Shown here piece by piece: positions 42,993 through 51,905 of a stretch of 64,000 nucleotides of DNA. Location: positions 1 to 64,000 of the forward strand of contig CARCZS010000010.1 of assembly GCA_948956705.1 (NCBI GenBank), in the 5' to 3' direction. How positions within the stretch are numbered: the first letter of the stretch is position 1; each line of letters begins with the position of its first letter. The notes beneath the pieces are model-generated. The model worked only from the letters and a program-made list of their open reading frames with translations. It ran no database searches and was not told the DNA's origin. This stretch comes from an uncultured Phocaeicola sp. GTDB taxonomy: Bacteria > Bacteroidota > Bacteroidia > Bacteroidales > Bacteroidaceae. A program made the position numbers and the translations under genes.

Positions 42993-43067
42993 GGCCCGTT
43001 CGTCTATCGGTTAGGACGCAAGATTTTCATTCTTGAAAGGGGGGTTCGATTCCCCCACGGGCTACCA
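42993..43067 (+). tRNA. tRNA-Glu (anticodon UUC)
   Basis: GGCCCGTTCGTCTATCGGTT at the 5' end; anticodon loop TTTTCAT gives UUC; T arm GGGGGTTCGATTCCCCC; acceptor GGCCCGT/ACGGGCT; CCA encoded at 43065-43067. Confidence 0.95.
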
Positions 43068-43114
43068 AATAAAAAAGCCATCGATAAATCGATGGCTTTT
43101 TTATTTGGTAGCCC
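43059..43114 (+). terminator. 27-bp hairpin terminator overlapping the tRNA-Glu 3' end
   Basis: Perfect 27-bp arms 43059-43085 and 43088-43114 with a 2-nt centre. The core AAAAAAGCCATCGAT / ATCGATGGCTTTTTT is a rho-independent terminator; the outer eight pairs include the tRNA 3' GGGCTACC, whose exact inverse GGTAGCCC lies at 43107-43114. Confidence 0.8.
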
Positions 43115-43415
43115 TGCTTTGTGCAGGGTATCCGGCGGCTCAGTTTGAAAACGGGTCAGTCTTAAAATTTGGACCACTGACCCAAAACTGACGGATTCAT
43201 GAAGGATTGTGCTTTAAATTCTTCATAATAAACAACTGTAAGCAAGCGGATTAGACACTTATGAAGGATTTGAATCAAAATAAATCTGGATAGTCTTGTA
43301 CAGGGGGGGCTGAATCAACAGAAGGGTCAGTCCGAAACATAAGACAACGGGACAGATCCAACTTATTCATCGACTCCGCCCCGTTCTATGTCAGAATACC
43401 ATAAAAAGAATATGA
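43115..43415. other. non-coding intergenic region
   Basis: About 300 bp with no ORF. Hairpin CCCTG/CAGGG at about 43112-43128, GGGTCAGT / ACTGACCC at about 43155-43183, and a further GGGTCAGTC at about 43325. Likely remnants of old insertions. Confidence 0.5.
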
Positions 43416-44597
43416 TTATTCAATCTCTCCAAAAAGCTCAGCCAGTTTATTTGCCAAAGCCTCACCACGAAGATTTTCTCCTACCATGACCCCTTGGGCA
43501 TCTATCAAATACATAGTAGGAACAAATTTCACTTTATATATATCAGCAATACCTTCAGTATCCAAAAAATTAGGCCACTGAAGTTGTTCTTCTTTCAGCG
43601 CTTTTGTCCATTCCGCCTCTTTTTTATCAATAGAGATACTTACAATCTGGAAACCCCTGTCTGCATATTGCGTATAGAGTTTTTTCAAATTAGGAATCTC
43701 CTTACGGCAAGGATTACACCATGATGCCCAAAAATCAATAAGGACATACTTCTTACCTTGGCACAAATCGGTTAAAGTTACCGATTTCCCATCTTGTGAC
43801 TTGGCTGTAAAGACAGGCACTTTAGAACCGATCTGACTATCAGGAGCCACACTCTCTTTCACCATTTTTCCATAGCGGGAATGTTTAGCCTCTTCTGACA
43901 AGGCATCATACCACGGTTTCTGCTCTTCGGTAAGATAAGAAAACAAACTGATCATCATCAGAGGCCCCCAATAAGACTCTTTATTGTCCATAACTAATTT
44001 ATAGTAAGTGGCATCTACCGTAGCAAAGAACAAACTATCGGCCACGGCAGATGCTTTGTAAGCTTCCGTAGCAACGACAGAATCCATCAAGATCTTATCT
44101 TTGGCAACTCTCGCTTTACCATAGGCAACACGGATATCCTTAAACTTCTCGTTATTCGTCACATAAATAGAATCCAAGGCATCACGTGTGCTCAATAATT
44201 TTACATATTTGTCCGTCAAAGGAGATCCCGTCACTGAAACCTGTGAAAAATTATAATTCACGGTTCCATTAAGGTTTTCAGAAGTCACCTTACCCTCCAC
44301 GCTTATACTGCCATTCTCCAACATCAGAGGCATGGAACCGTATGCATCTTTCACCATCAACCGTACAGCCAGAGGTTCATCCGCCACCCCTTTAAATATA
44401 AATTTTCCATCTACAACAATAGTATCCGCCACCGGTTTTTCATGACCATGACTTACAGGAAATAGCTGTACATGGGATCCGTCAGGAATTCCATCAATTG
44501 CAGCTGTCAGTGTGTACCCCGTTACCGACTGCCGGGTACAAGATGCCATCATCACCAAAACAACGGCGAATGTTGCTAATAAATACATCAATTTCAT
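43416..44597 (-). CDS. TlpA-like thiol:disulfide lipoprotein with DUF4369 domain
   Basis: 393 residues. Lipobox MMASC (Cys about 19). N-terminal DUF4369 (about 25-130: TLTAAIDGIPDGSHVQLFPV, IVVDGKFIFKGVADEPLAVRL), helical middle, then a thioredoxin domain (about 255-390) with active site FWASWCNPCRKEIPNL. Envelope protein reducing or oxidising disulfides. It is the last gene in the run regulator-susC-susD-tlpA on the minus strand; such thioredoxins are common partners of Bacteroides SusCD pairs outside polysaccharide loci. Confidence 0.9.
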   Translation of the reverse strand: MKLMYLLATFAVVLVMMASCTRQSVTGYTLTAAIDGIPDGSHVQLFPVSHGHEKPVADTIVVDGKFIFKGVADEPLAVRLMVKDAYGSMPLMLENGSISVEGKVTSENLNGTVNYNFSQVSVTGSPLTDKYVKLLSTRDALDSIYVTNNEKFKDIRVAYGKARVAKDKILMDSVVATEAYKASAVADSLFFATVDATYYKLVMDNKESYWGPLMMISLFSYLTEEQKPWYDALSEEAKHSRYGKMVKESVAPDSQIGSKVPVFTAKSQDGKSVTLTDLCQGKKYVLIDFWASWCNPCRKEIPNLKKLYTQYADRGFQIVSISIDKKEAEWTKALKEEQLQWPNFLDTEGIADIYKVKFVPTMYLIDAQGVMVGENLRGEALANKLAELFGEIE

Positions 44598-44615
44598 AAA
44601 GTCTGTTTTTATAGG

Positions 44616-46037
44616 TTATTTAGATACATTTTGAGTGATAGTTCCACTACCCGGATTCTGAACGGCACCTGCCGGGAAAGGCATAATCCAAAGATGTGAA
44701 GCCGGGGTTAATGTATAAGTCTGCCCTTCCCATGTTTTGGATAGTGCACGTGCAAAAGTACCTTCGGCATTAAACCTCCGGGTATCAGCGAATGGCACAA
44801 TAGTGAAAATCAATTCATTGTCTTTCGTACGTCGGATCAAGTCAATGGCTTCTGTCAAAGTTGAAGCCTGCAAGGGTTGATATATCTCCGGCAGAATACG
44901 GGTCTTACGTACCTTGTTCAACACATCCATAGCAGCAGAGAAATCATTACCTGTGACCTGACGTGCCAAACATTCGGCCTTGATGAGATATACCTCGCAA
45001 GTGGTCAGACCAGCCCCGTTGAAATATCCTTTGGCCAAACCTTGATAGTAAGTATCCTGATTTACCGTACGCAGTTTCCAGCGGGAAAGAAAACGCGCAT
45101 CCCCTCCCTCGAAACTCTCCGCACGTTCCACCGGAATATTAAGTTCGCTGGTAGCATAGTTAGGGTTACCCTCTCCACAACGGAAATAGTAATTCTCCAC
45201 ATAATCATACCCTGTCGCTGACGGTAACGACGGATAACTGTCTTCTTTTGTAATAGCTTCCTTATGACTGTTGTAATAAGATATCCAATCATACAGAGTA
45301 TCATTCTGTTCCAAAGCCATATCCGCGTATTTCAGCGCTTCTTCATAATTCGCCATTTGCAAATAGACCCGTGCCAAGAAGGCATAGGCTGCTCCCAAAT
45401 TGGGATGGATAACAGTCCTTGACTGTTGGGGTAATCCTTGTTGTATGGCTTCTTTTACATCTTTAATCATGAAATCATAGATTTCTTGAATAGTGACCTG
45501 CTTGTGAGGAGCATTAATATCGGCACTGGTTATCAAAGGTACACTCAGTTTAGTACCGGCAGTTGCAGACACATAGGTATCAGCATAATAATTGGCCAGT
45601 ATGTAATAGCTCATAGCGCGAATCACTTTGGCATAAGCCATTACCTCATTGCGTTCGGAATCAGTCGCTTCGGTTGCAACGGGAACATGCTCCAGCAAGA
45701 GATTACAAGTGGAAATAGCCATATAACTACGGTAATAAGTCCCTTCGTCCTGATTGTTCAGTACAATTCTGTCCGCTGTTTCATTCCACAGATAATTGGC
45801 ACTCGTAAGGGTAACGCTAGTCAGACTGCTTTGTCCTACAAATTTATCATTCAACAGATAAAGACTATTCGTTACAGGAATATAGCCAATGGTATATTCA
45901 TCTCGCAGCAATGCTTCAAAATCAGCCAAGGTAGTAGGAATTTTGTTCCCTTTGGGAACAATATCCAAATAATCATTACAAGAAGTCAGATTTATCCACC
46001 CTAACACTGTCATTATCATAAATAGTATCTTTTTCAT
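44616..46037 (-). CDS. SusD/RagB-family lipoprotein
   Basis: 473 residues. Lipobox NLTSC (Cys about 20); SusD N-terminal region (NDYLDIVPKGNKIPTTLADFEALL), TPR segment YAFLARVYLQMANYEEALKYAD and C-terminal RagB part (TCEVYLIKAECLARQ, TKDNELIFTIVPFADTRRFN, LWIMPFPAGAVQNP). Partner of the SusC gene 11 bp upstream on the same strand. Substrate unknown. Confidence 0.92.
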   Translation of the reverse strand: MKKILFMIMTVLGWINLTSCNDYLDIVPKGNKIPTTLADFEALLRDEYTIGYIPVTNSLYLLNDKFVGQSSLTSVTLTSANYLWNETADRIVLNNQDEGTYYRSYMAISTCNLLLEHVPVATEATDSERNEVMAYAKVIRAMSYYILANYYADTYVSATAGTKLSVPLITSADINAPHKQVTIQEIYDFMIKDVKEAIQQGLPQQSRTVIHPNLGAAYAFLARVYLQMANYEEALKYADMALEQNDTLYDWISYYNSHKEAITKEDSYPSLPSATGYDYVENYYFRCGEGNPNYATSELNIPVERAESFEGGDARFLSRWKLRTVNQDTYYQGLAKGYFNGAGLTTCEVYLIKAECLARQVTGNDFSAAMDVLNKVRKTRILPEIYQPLQASTLTEAIDLIRRTKDNELIFTIVPFADTRRFNAEGTFARALSKTWEGQTYTLTPASHLWIMPFPAGAVQNPGSGTITQNVSK

Positions 46038-46048
46038 ATTGCTCTCAT

Positions 46049-49000
46049 TTAAAAGTTCAAATTGACATTACACAAATAATTTGGTTTACTATATCCCCCA
46101 AGCATCCATTTCACATCACGACTTTTAGCCAAAGTGAACACATTTTCCATACCTAGCATGATACGTGCATTTTTTACATAAAACTTCTGACATACACTTG
46201 CAGGAACATGATAAGTAACAGAGAGATTCTTCAAGCGCCAGTTATCGGCATCAAGTACATGAATGGAAGCCTTGCTATAAAGATCGGATGAGTAAGAATT
46301 ATAATCCTTGCTTTCTGACGGAACATAGCGTGGTACATCGGTATATGCCTCATCACCAGGCTGACGCCAACGTTTACTCACATCCTTACTTGTCACTCCT
46401 AATCCCGGATAGGCTATATTGGTATTCCGCATTTTGTGCCCCCCTTCAAAAAGCAGTTGAGCAGCCAGTTCCCAATTCTTATAACGGAGATTGGTATTAA
46501 TAGCCCCACTATAAACCGGAACAGAAGTTCCTAAATACACAACATCCTCCACTTTTTGCGGTGAACTGCTTACATGGATATTTCCTTCCGAGTCATACAC
46601 CTGAGGCTGCCCTTTACTATCCAGCCCTGCCCACAGATATCCATAAATGGCATTATAAGGCACTCCAACACGGGGATAGGCGGCAGGATAATCGAACTGA
46701 AGAAAAATAGCAGGTGCTTTTACATTGACATAAGTCACTTTATTCTTATTGTATCCCAGCACACCACCTACGTTCCAATTCCAATCTTTTCCCATAATGA
46801 CATCACTGGAAAGAGTCAACTCGAATCCACGGTTTCTCATTTTACCATTATTCATGGTATAAGTAGAAAAACCAAAACCTTCAGTAGGTACTCCATTGGT
46901 ATTGGCTAACAAATCCACGCCCGATTTATTATAATATTCAATAGAACCGTTCAATCGATTTCTAAACATAGAGAAATCTACACCAATATTAGCTGTAGTT
47001 GTCTTTTCCCACCGCAAATCAGGATTAGGACGGTTGCTGATAGTCCCTTGTATGCCGCCCACATGGGTATTATTATTATAATAAGCCGTCATATAAGGAG
47101 CAGAATTCTTGGCGATGTTACCACCGATACCACAACTGAAACGCAGTTTCATCATATTTATAAATGAAACTTTAAAAAAAGATTCTTTGTCCAGATTCCA
47201 ACCAGCACCTACCGACCAGATAGGTTTCTTCTGATACTTGGAACCAGTAGCAAACAAATTGGTACGATCCCAACGAATGCTTCCTGTCACCATATATTTA
47301 CCATCATACGTGTAAGCTGCATTCCCATAAAAAGAAACAAAACGATTTACCAGTTCATAGATGTTGGAGATATCATTTTTATTGAATGATACATAGTTTC
47401 CCAAAACTCCGGTATAAGTATTACTCAGCACCCGTTCATCAATAAGATCATAAGTTAGTAAAGCCGGATCATAATTATAATATTTCCGATTATTGTATTC
47501 CGTCTTATTTTCACGTACTTCCATACCAAACAAAGCGGTCACATCATGTTTTTCTGCAAATGTCTTGTTAAAATCCAATTGCTGACGGAAATTATAAGCA
47601 CGGATACTATTAGTCCCCGTTGTATAAATATTGCCATAAGGAAGATTATAAGTAGCCTGGCCACTCCCACTTGCATCAGTAGCAAATGTATTTACTTTAT
47701 TACGCACAGCATAGCTTTCCTTATCTTGCAATTGGCTTGTCTTATATTCCCCTACTTCATATTGGAACGAAGCAGTGTATCTCAACCAGTCTGTGAATTT
47801 AAAATTAAGTCTCGCAAAAGTACGATTACTAAAATTCTTACTCTTCGACAAGTTTCTTCCCAATTCGTCCAAAGGGGTAATATCCATACTATACAATCCG
47901 TAAGAAGAAATAATTTCCTGTTGTGACTTACTGTACCGGTCCGCAACCGTGTTAGTATAGTAGCTTCCATCGTCATTCAACAACGAACTATAAGGAACAT
48001 AATTATATCCGGGTGAGGTCAGATTATAACTTTGCGTTGTACCATCTCCATAATTCAGATACGTTCCCAAATCCAGACTCAGCCATGAAGTAAGCCGGGT
48101 AGTGTTCTGCAAATTCAATCCGAAACTCTCGCTGTCAGTATATTTATCTTCTTCCCGGTTATTCCTGTAAGACAGCGAAGCATTAAATGTATTTTTTTCC
48201 GTTCCACGCCCGATATTCAAGTTATATTGTTGCGAAAACGGATTTCGTTTACCATATTTCTTCACATCATCATAATAACGGAATCCCTGTGAAGCCAGTT
48301 CATGTAGCGTCTGCTCCATTTGTGCTTCGCTGATCGCACCTGTATGATGTTTTAAAATAGCCTGTACCCCCAAACAGGAATACATGGATGCATTGTCCAA
48401 CAAATTCTGTGCATATTGGGATGCTCCCTCTCCTTGAAGATTAGGATTCATGGCCGCCCACTCCTTTTCCATCTCTATCATGTCAGCCGTACCGGCTAAG
48501 TGACCGGTATAAAAATTATAAGGGCGTACTGTCAATGTCGCTGAAAATGATACATTCAGCTGATTCTTTCCGGCTTTTTTAGTAGTGATGACTACTACAC
48601 CATTAGCAGCACGAGCACCATAGATAGACGTAGCCGCGGCATCTTTTAATACCGTAATATTCTCTATATCCTCTATATTCAAATCAGGCACATTTTCGAC
48701 CCAGTTGCCCAGTCCGTCAGAAATAGTTTTCTCTACCGGAAACCCATCAATCACATACAGAGGAGTAGTAAGTCCGTTCATCGAAGTCACACCACGTATC
48801 TTACCGTCACTATAACCTGCTATTCTTCCCTCTATCAATGAGCTGACACTACTTAACCGTTGGGTTTCCAACTTTTTCGAATCTACTTTCGCAAATGAAC
48901 CGGTAGCCCGTTCCCTGGAGATAGTCTGATATCCGGTTACCACCACCTCGTCCAGCAGTTCGGAGGCCGGCTCCAAGACAATTCTGTAACTGTTCGCACT

Positions 49001-49300
49001 TGTCAATCTTACTTTCTTTGATTCATAGCCCAAGTAAGAGATTTCTATCTCTTTCGCTGTGCGGAGCAGGGTCAGCCGGAAGTGCCCGTTCATATCGGTT
49101 ATGACAGCAGCCAGTTCCTCCCCTTTCGTCTGGCTCACCTGACGGATGTGAGCGGCAGGCAGGGGATCTCCATTCTCATCTACAACTATACCGCTGATCA
49201 TCCGGTCTGTTTGTGCATATGCCATTGTTCCACACAAAAACAATGCAACGAAAAACATCGCCAGTCGAAGTAGCTTTCCGTGGTAATCTGAATGTTTCAT
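46049..49300 (-). CDS. SusC-like TonB-dependent outer-membrane receptor
   Basis: 1083 residues from ATG 49300 (MKHSDYHGKLLRLAMFF); the in-frame ATG at 49339 would put 13 extra residues before the signal peptide. Carboxypeptidase-like domain (SGIVVDENGDPLPAAHIRQV), TonB-box region DEVVVTGYQT, plug (LYVIDGFPVEK, SIYGARAANGVVVI), barrel ending PNYLCNVNLNF. No STN domain, in contrast to the receptor at 22655, so it is not of the ECF-signalling type; the neighbouring TPR/AraC protein is the likely regulator. Confidence 0.93.
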   Translation of the reverse strand: MKHSDYHGKLLRLAMFFVALFLCGTMAYAQTDRMISGIVVDENGDPLPAAHIRQVSQTKGEELAAVITDMNGHFRLTLLRTAKEIEISYLGYESKKVRLTSANSYRIVLEPASELLDEVVVTGYQTISRERATGSFAKVDSKKLETQRLSSVSSLIEGRIAGYSDGKIRGVTSMNGLTTPLYVIDGFPVEKTISDGLGNWVENVPDLNIEDIENITVLKDAAATSIYGARAANGVVVITTKKAGKNQLNVSFSATLTVRPYNFYTGHLAGTADMIEMEKEWAAMNPNLQGEGASQYAQNLLDNASMYSCLGVQAILKHHTGAISEAQMEQTLHELASQGFRYYDDVKKYGKRNPFSQQYNLNIGRGTEKNTFNASLSYRNNREEDKYTDSESFGLNLQNTTRLTSWLSLDLGTYLNYGDGTTQSYNLTSPGYNYVPYSSLLNDDGSYYTNTVADRYSKSQQEIISSYGLYSMDITPLDELGRNLSKSKNFSNRTFARLNFKFTDWLRYTASFQYEVGEYKTSQLQDKESYAVRNKVNTFATDASGSGQATYNLPYGNIYTTGTNSIRAYNFRQQLDFNKTFAEKHDVTALFGMEVRENKTEYNNRKYYNYDPALLTYDLIDERVLSNTYTGVLGNYVSFNKNDISNIYELVNRFVSFYGNAAYTYDGKYMVTGSIRWDRTNLFATGSKYQKKPIWSVGAGWNLDKESFFKVSFINMMKLRFSCGIGGNIAKNSAPYMTAYYNNNTHVGGIQGTISNRPNPDLRWEKTTTANIGVDFSMFRNRLNGSIEYYNKSGVDLLANTNGVPTEGFGFSTYTMNNGKMRNRGFELTLSSDVIMGKDWNWNVGGVLGYNKNKVTYVNVKAPAIFLQFDYPAAYPRVGVPYNAIYGYLWAGLDSKGQPQVYDSEGNIHVSSSPQKVEDVVYLGTSVPVYSGAINTNLRYKNWELAAQLLFEGGHKMRNTNIAYPGLGVTSKDVSKRWRQPGDEAYTDVPRYVPSESKDYNSYSSDLYSKASIHVLDADNWRLKNLSVTYHVPASVCQKFYVKNARIMLGMENVFTLAKSRDVKWMLGGYSKPNYLCNVNLNF

Positions 49301-49491
49301 ACTTTTTATAGATTTAATATTAATACTGTTTATAATCACTTTTAAGTCCCGTTTTATTGTTAAAACAGTTTTGCAGCTTATATTGCGTCGATAGCAAATT
49401 AATGCATAAAGTTTTAAATTATAGCAAAAACAGGTTGTCCAAATACAGCAATTGCCGCATTTGGATAAATTTATGATAGCAAATTAATAGA

Positions 49492-51309
49492 TTATCTATT
49501 TTTATGCAATTCCTGCACTTTGTTTCTATACTGGGCGGGAGTCATACCAGTAGCCGCCTGAAACTGGCTATAAAAAGTAGTCATGGAATTAAAGCCCAAT
49601 TCAGCTGAAATCGCCTTTAGCGGAGTTTGGTTATCAGGATCGGAAAGTGAACGGACTGCCTCTTTTGTGCGGAAACCATTTACAAATTGAGTAAAAGTCT
49701 GCTTGGTCTGCTCATTAATAATTTGAGAGAGATAAGTACGATTAGTTCCCAACATTTCCGCTACTTTCTCTTTAGTCAGCAAATTGTCTGTAAATACCTT
49801 CTCCTCCCGCAACAGCGTTTCCAAACGCAGAAATAAATCCTGCTTCTTTTCATCTGTCAACGAGGATGAAGCATATTTCTCAGGTTGCGGCAAAGAAGTT
49901 TTCGTCGAGTCCGTAAGATATTCTTGTAAAAGAGCGGACTGGCGGCCTATCTCTGCAAACTGCTCGTCTATTTTGTTCTGCAATTGCTGTTCACGCCGGA
50001 TAGCGTCCTGATTTTGCTTCACAATGGTAAGGTACAGCTTATTTTTTCTGTAATATAAGTAATATAGTAAAGAGGCAGCTATGAAGATACAGATAAATCC
50101 GGCTATAAGCAATTGCATCTTATTTTCCTTTTCCAATAATTCCAGACGGTTTTGTTTTATCTCGTTTTCCTGCCGTTCCATATCGTATTTTGCACGTATC
50201 TCCCCCACAGCACGTTCCTTTTCCGCATTATATAAGCTATCTGTTTCCAGCTGATAGAGCTTATGATACTTCAACGCCTCTACCAGCATACCATCTTCTT
50301 CATAACATCGGGATAAAGCCTTCAACAGGTCACTTCGATAGATGGCATTAGCCTGTTGGTAAGACAGTTCTATTCCGGCTTTCAGCATCCAGACAGCCCG
50401 GTCATACTGGTGATGCTCCATTAAAATTTCGGCATAGCCCAAATAAGAATTCATCACTGAAGAAATATTTCCCTGTTCTTTCAAATCCAAAGCCTTCCGG
50501 AAAAAAACCAGCGCTTCATCATCTTTATTCAATTTATGCAGAATATATCCATAAAGATTGTAAACGTTTGATTGATCATAAAAGTCATTCTGCACCATGG
50601 TGAACTCCGCCTCCTGAATATATTTCAATGCTGTATTATAGTCACTCTTCAAATAATACATATAAGCGGTATTGGTTGAACCACTATAAATCAGATAAGG
50701 ATCTTTCCGTTCATGTCCCAGTTCATAACATTCAAGAGCATATTTCAATCCTGTGCTATCATTTTTCAAATAATAAATACCGGCAATATTAGAAAGCAAA
50801 ATGGAATAGAGCCTGTCATAATGACAACGTCTTGCAGCTTCAACTCCTTTGAAGAAATAGGTAAGTGAACGATAATAGTCTTTTTGGACATTCGATGCAT
50901 AAAGTCCCAGCCCATTATATACGGAACATAAGGCGGAATCATTTTTATTACTTTCACCTATCAGCCTGGCCTGCCCTAAATGACTATAAGCCTCCTTTAC
51001 ATTTCCCTTCATCATATGGGCCTGCCCCAGACAAATATGAGAATAAATTACAGCGCCATTGTAATCCCGTTCATTATAACCCAACTCAAACAATTGTCGA
51101 CCATAAAAGATAGCCTGATCATAATCTGCTTTATTCAGATAGAGAAAACTAACTTTCCGAAGTGCTTCTTTGTCTTTAGGATACTTTTTCAGATACTCCA
51201 ACTGTACATTAATGGCATTATTTATTTCTTCTTGCGCCTCTGAAACAACGGGCAAGAGTCCCAATAACATTACAACCATCCACAGTTTGAACATCTTCAT
51301 TCCCGTCAT
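49492..51309 (-). CDS. TPR-containing AraC-family regulator with membrane helix
   Basis: 605 residues. Signal-like N-terminus (MVVMLLGLLPVVSEAQ), about eight TPR-like helices in the periplasmic part (about 25-375: YDQAIFYGRQLFELG, HDKALKYIQ-type repeats), one membrane helix (MQLLIAGFICIFIAASLLYYLYY, about 400-422), a coiled linker and a C-terminal AraC helix-turn-helix (about 500-605: LLTKEKVAEMLGTNRTYLSQIINEQ, PLKAISAELGFNSMTTFYSQFQ). It senses something in the periplasm and acts on DNA in one chain. Its start overlaps the queH stop by 4 bp (ATGA). Probably controls the adjacent susC/susD/tlpA genes. Confidence 0.87.
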   Translation of the reverse strand: MTGMKMFKLWMVVMLLGLLPVVSEAQEEINNAINVQLEYLKKYPKDKEALRKVSFLYLNKADYDQAIFYGRQLFELGYNERDYNGAVIYSHICLGQAHMMKGNVKEAYSHLGQARLIGESNKNDSALCSVYNGLGLYASNVQKDYYRSLTYFFKGVEAARRCHYDRLYSILLSNIAGIYYLKNDSTGLKYALECYELGHERKDPYLIYSGSTNTAYMYYLKSDYNTALKYIQEAEFTMVQNDFYDQSNVYNLYGYILHKLNKDDEALVFFRKALDLKEQGNISSVMNSYLGYAEILMEHHQYDRAVWMLKAGIELSYQQANAIYRSDLLKALSRCYEEDGMLVEALKYHKLYQLETDSLYNAEKERAVGEIRAKYDMERQENEIKQNRLELLEKENKMQLLIAGFICIFIAASLLYYLYYRKNKLYLTIVKQNQDAIRREQQLQNKIDEQFAEIGRQSALLQEYLTDSTKTSLPQPEKYASSSLTDEKKQDLFLRLETLLREEKVFTDNLLTKEKVAEMLGTNRTYLSQIINEQTKQTFTQFVNGFRTKEAVRSLSDPDNQTPLKAISAELGFNSMTTFYSQFQAATGMTPAQYRNKVQELHKNR

Positions 51310-51896
51310 CCTCCCTTTTCTTCTTTCCGCATACTGAACTCACAGCCACAATATTGCTGATTATAAAAATTATATTCCTTAATGATAGCAATGCGACGCT
51401 CGCTCAATCCACCTTTACGCCAGTTCTGTTCCCAATAAGTGACATCCGGATAAGGAGCCGTAGCATATCGGCCCGCTTCCTCTATCTGTTCCAAACTTTT
51501 CCAACGGCTGGAAGCAAGCGTAGTAGTGATAACCGGGAATCCATGTTCGTGGGCATAACGTGCGGTTTCCTGCAGTCGCATCTTGAAACAACGCAAGCAA
51601 CGGCCTCCTCGTTCAGGCTCTTGCTCCATTCCTGCCATTCGACAACGCCAGGCATCATGATCATAATCGGCATCTATAATTTCCAATCCCAAGGACTGGG
51701 CATACCGCGTACATTCGTCCTTGCGGATAATGTATTCCTCCAACGGATAAATATTGGGATTACAATAATAGATAACCGGAGTGACACCATGCTGCATCAA
51801 GCACTCTATGATGGCTGATGAACAAGGAGCACAACAAGTATGAAGCAACACTTTGTCGGCTCCTCCCGGAACTTCAAGCTGAAATTTCTTTTTCAT
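51306..51896 (-). CDS. queH: epoxyqueuosine reductase QueH
   Basis: 196 residues, DUF208 family. Cysteine pairs TCCAPCSS (about 19-25), CNPNIYPLEEYIIRKDE, and GRCLRCFKMRL, plus CGCEF near the C-terminus, which carry the iron-sulfur and iron sites. It performs the last step of queuosine synthesis in tRNA, replacing QueG. Overlaps the downstream TPR/AraC regulator by 4 bp. Confidence 0.93.
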   Translation of the reverse strand: MKKKFQLEVPGGADKVLLHTCCAPCSSAIIECLMQHGVTPVIYYCNPNIYPLEEYIIRKDECTRYAQSLGLEIIDADYDHDAWRCRMAGMEQEPERGGRCLRCFKMRLQETARYAHEHGFPVITTTLASSRWKSLEQIEEAGRYATAPYPDVTYWEQNWRKGGLSERRIAIIKEYNFYNQQYCGCEFSMRKEEKGG

Positions 51897-51905
51897 ACGG
51901 CAAAT

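Noticed and set aside
46288..47926. Several + strand frames within the minus-strand SusC gene
   Set aside because: No domains, composition of antisense frames; the SusC call explains the region fully.
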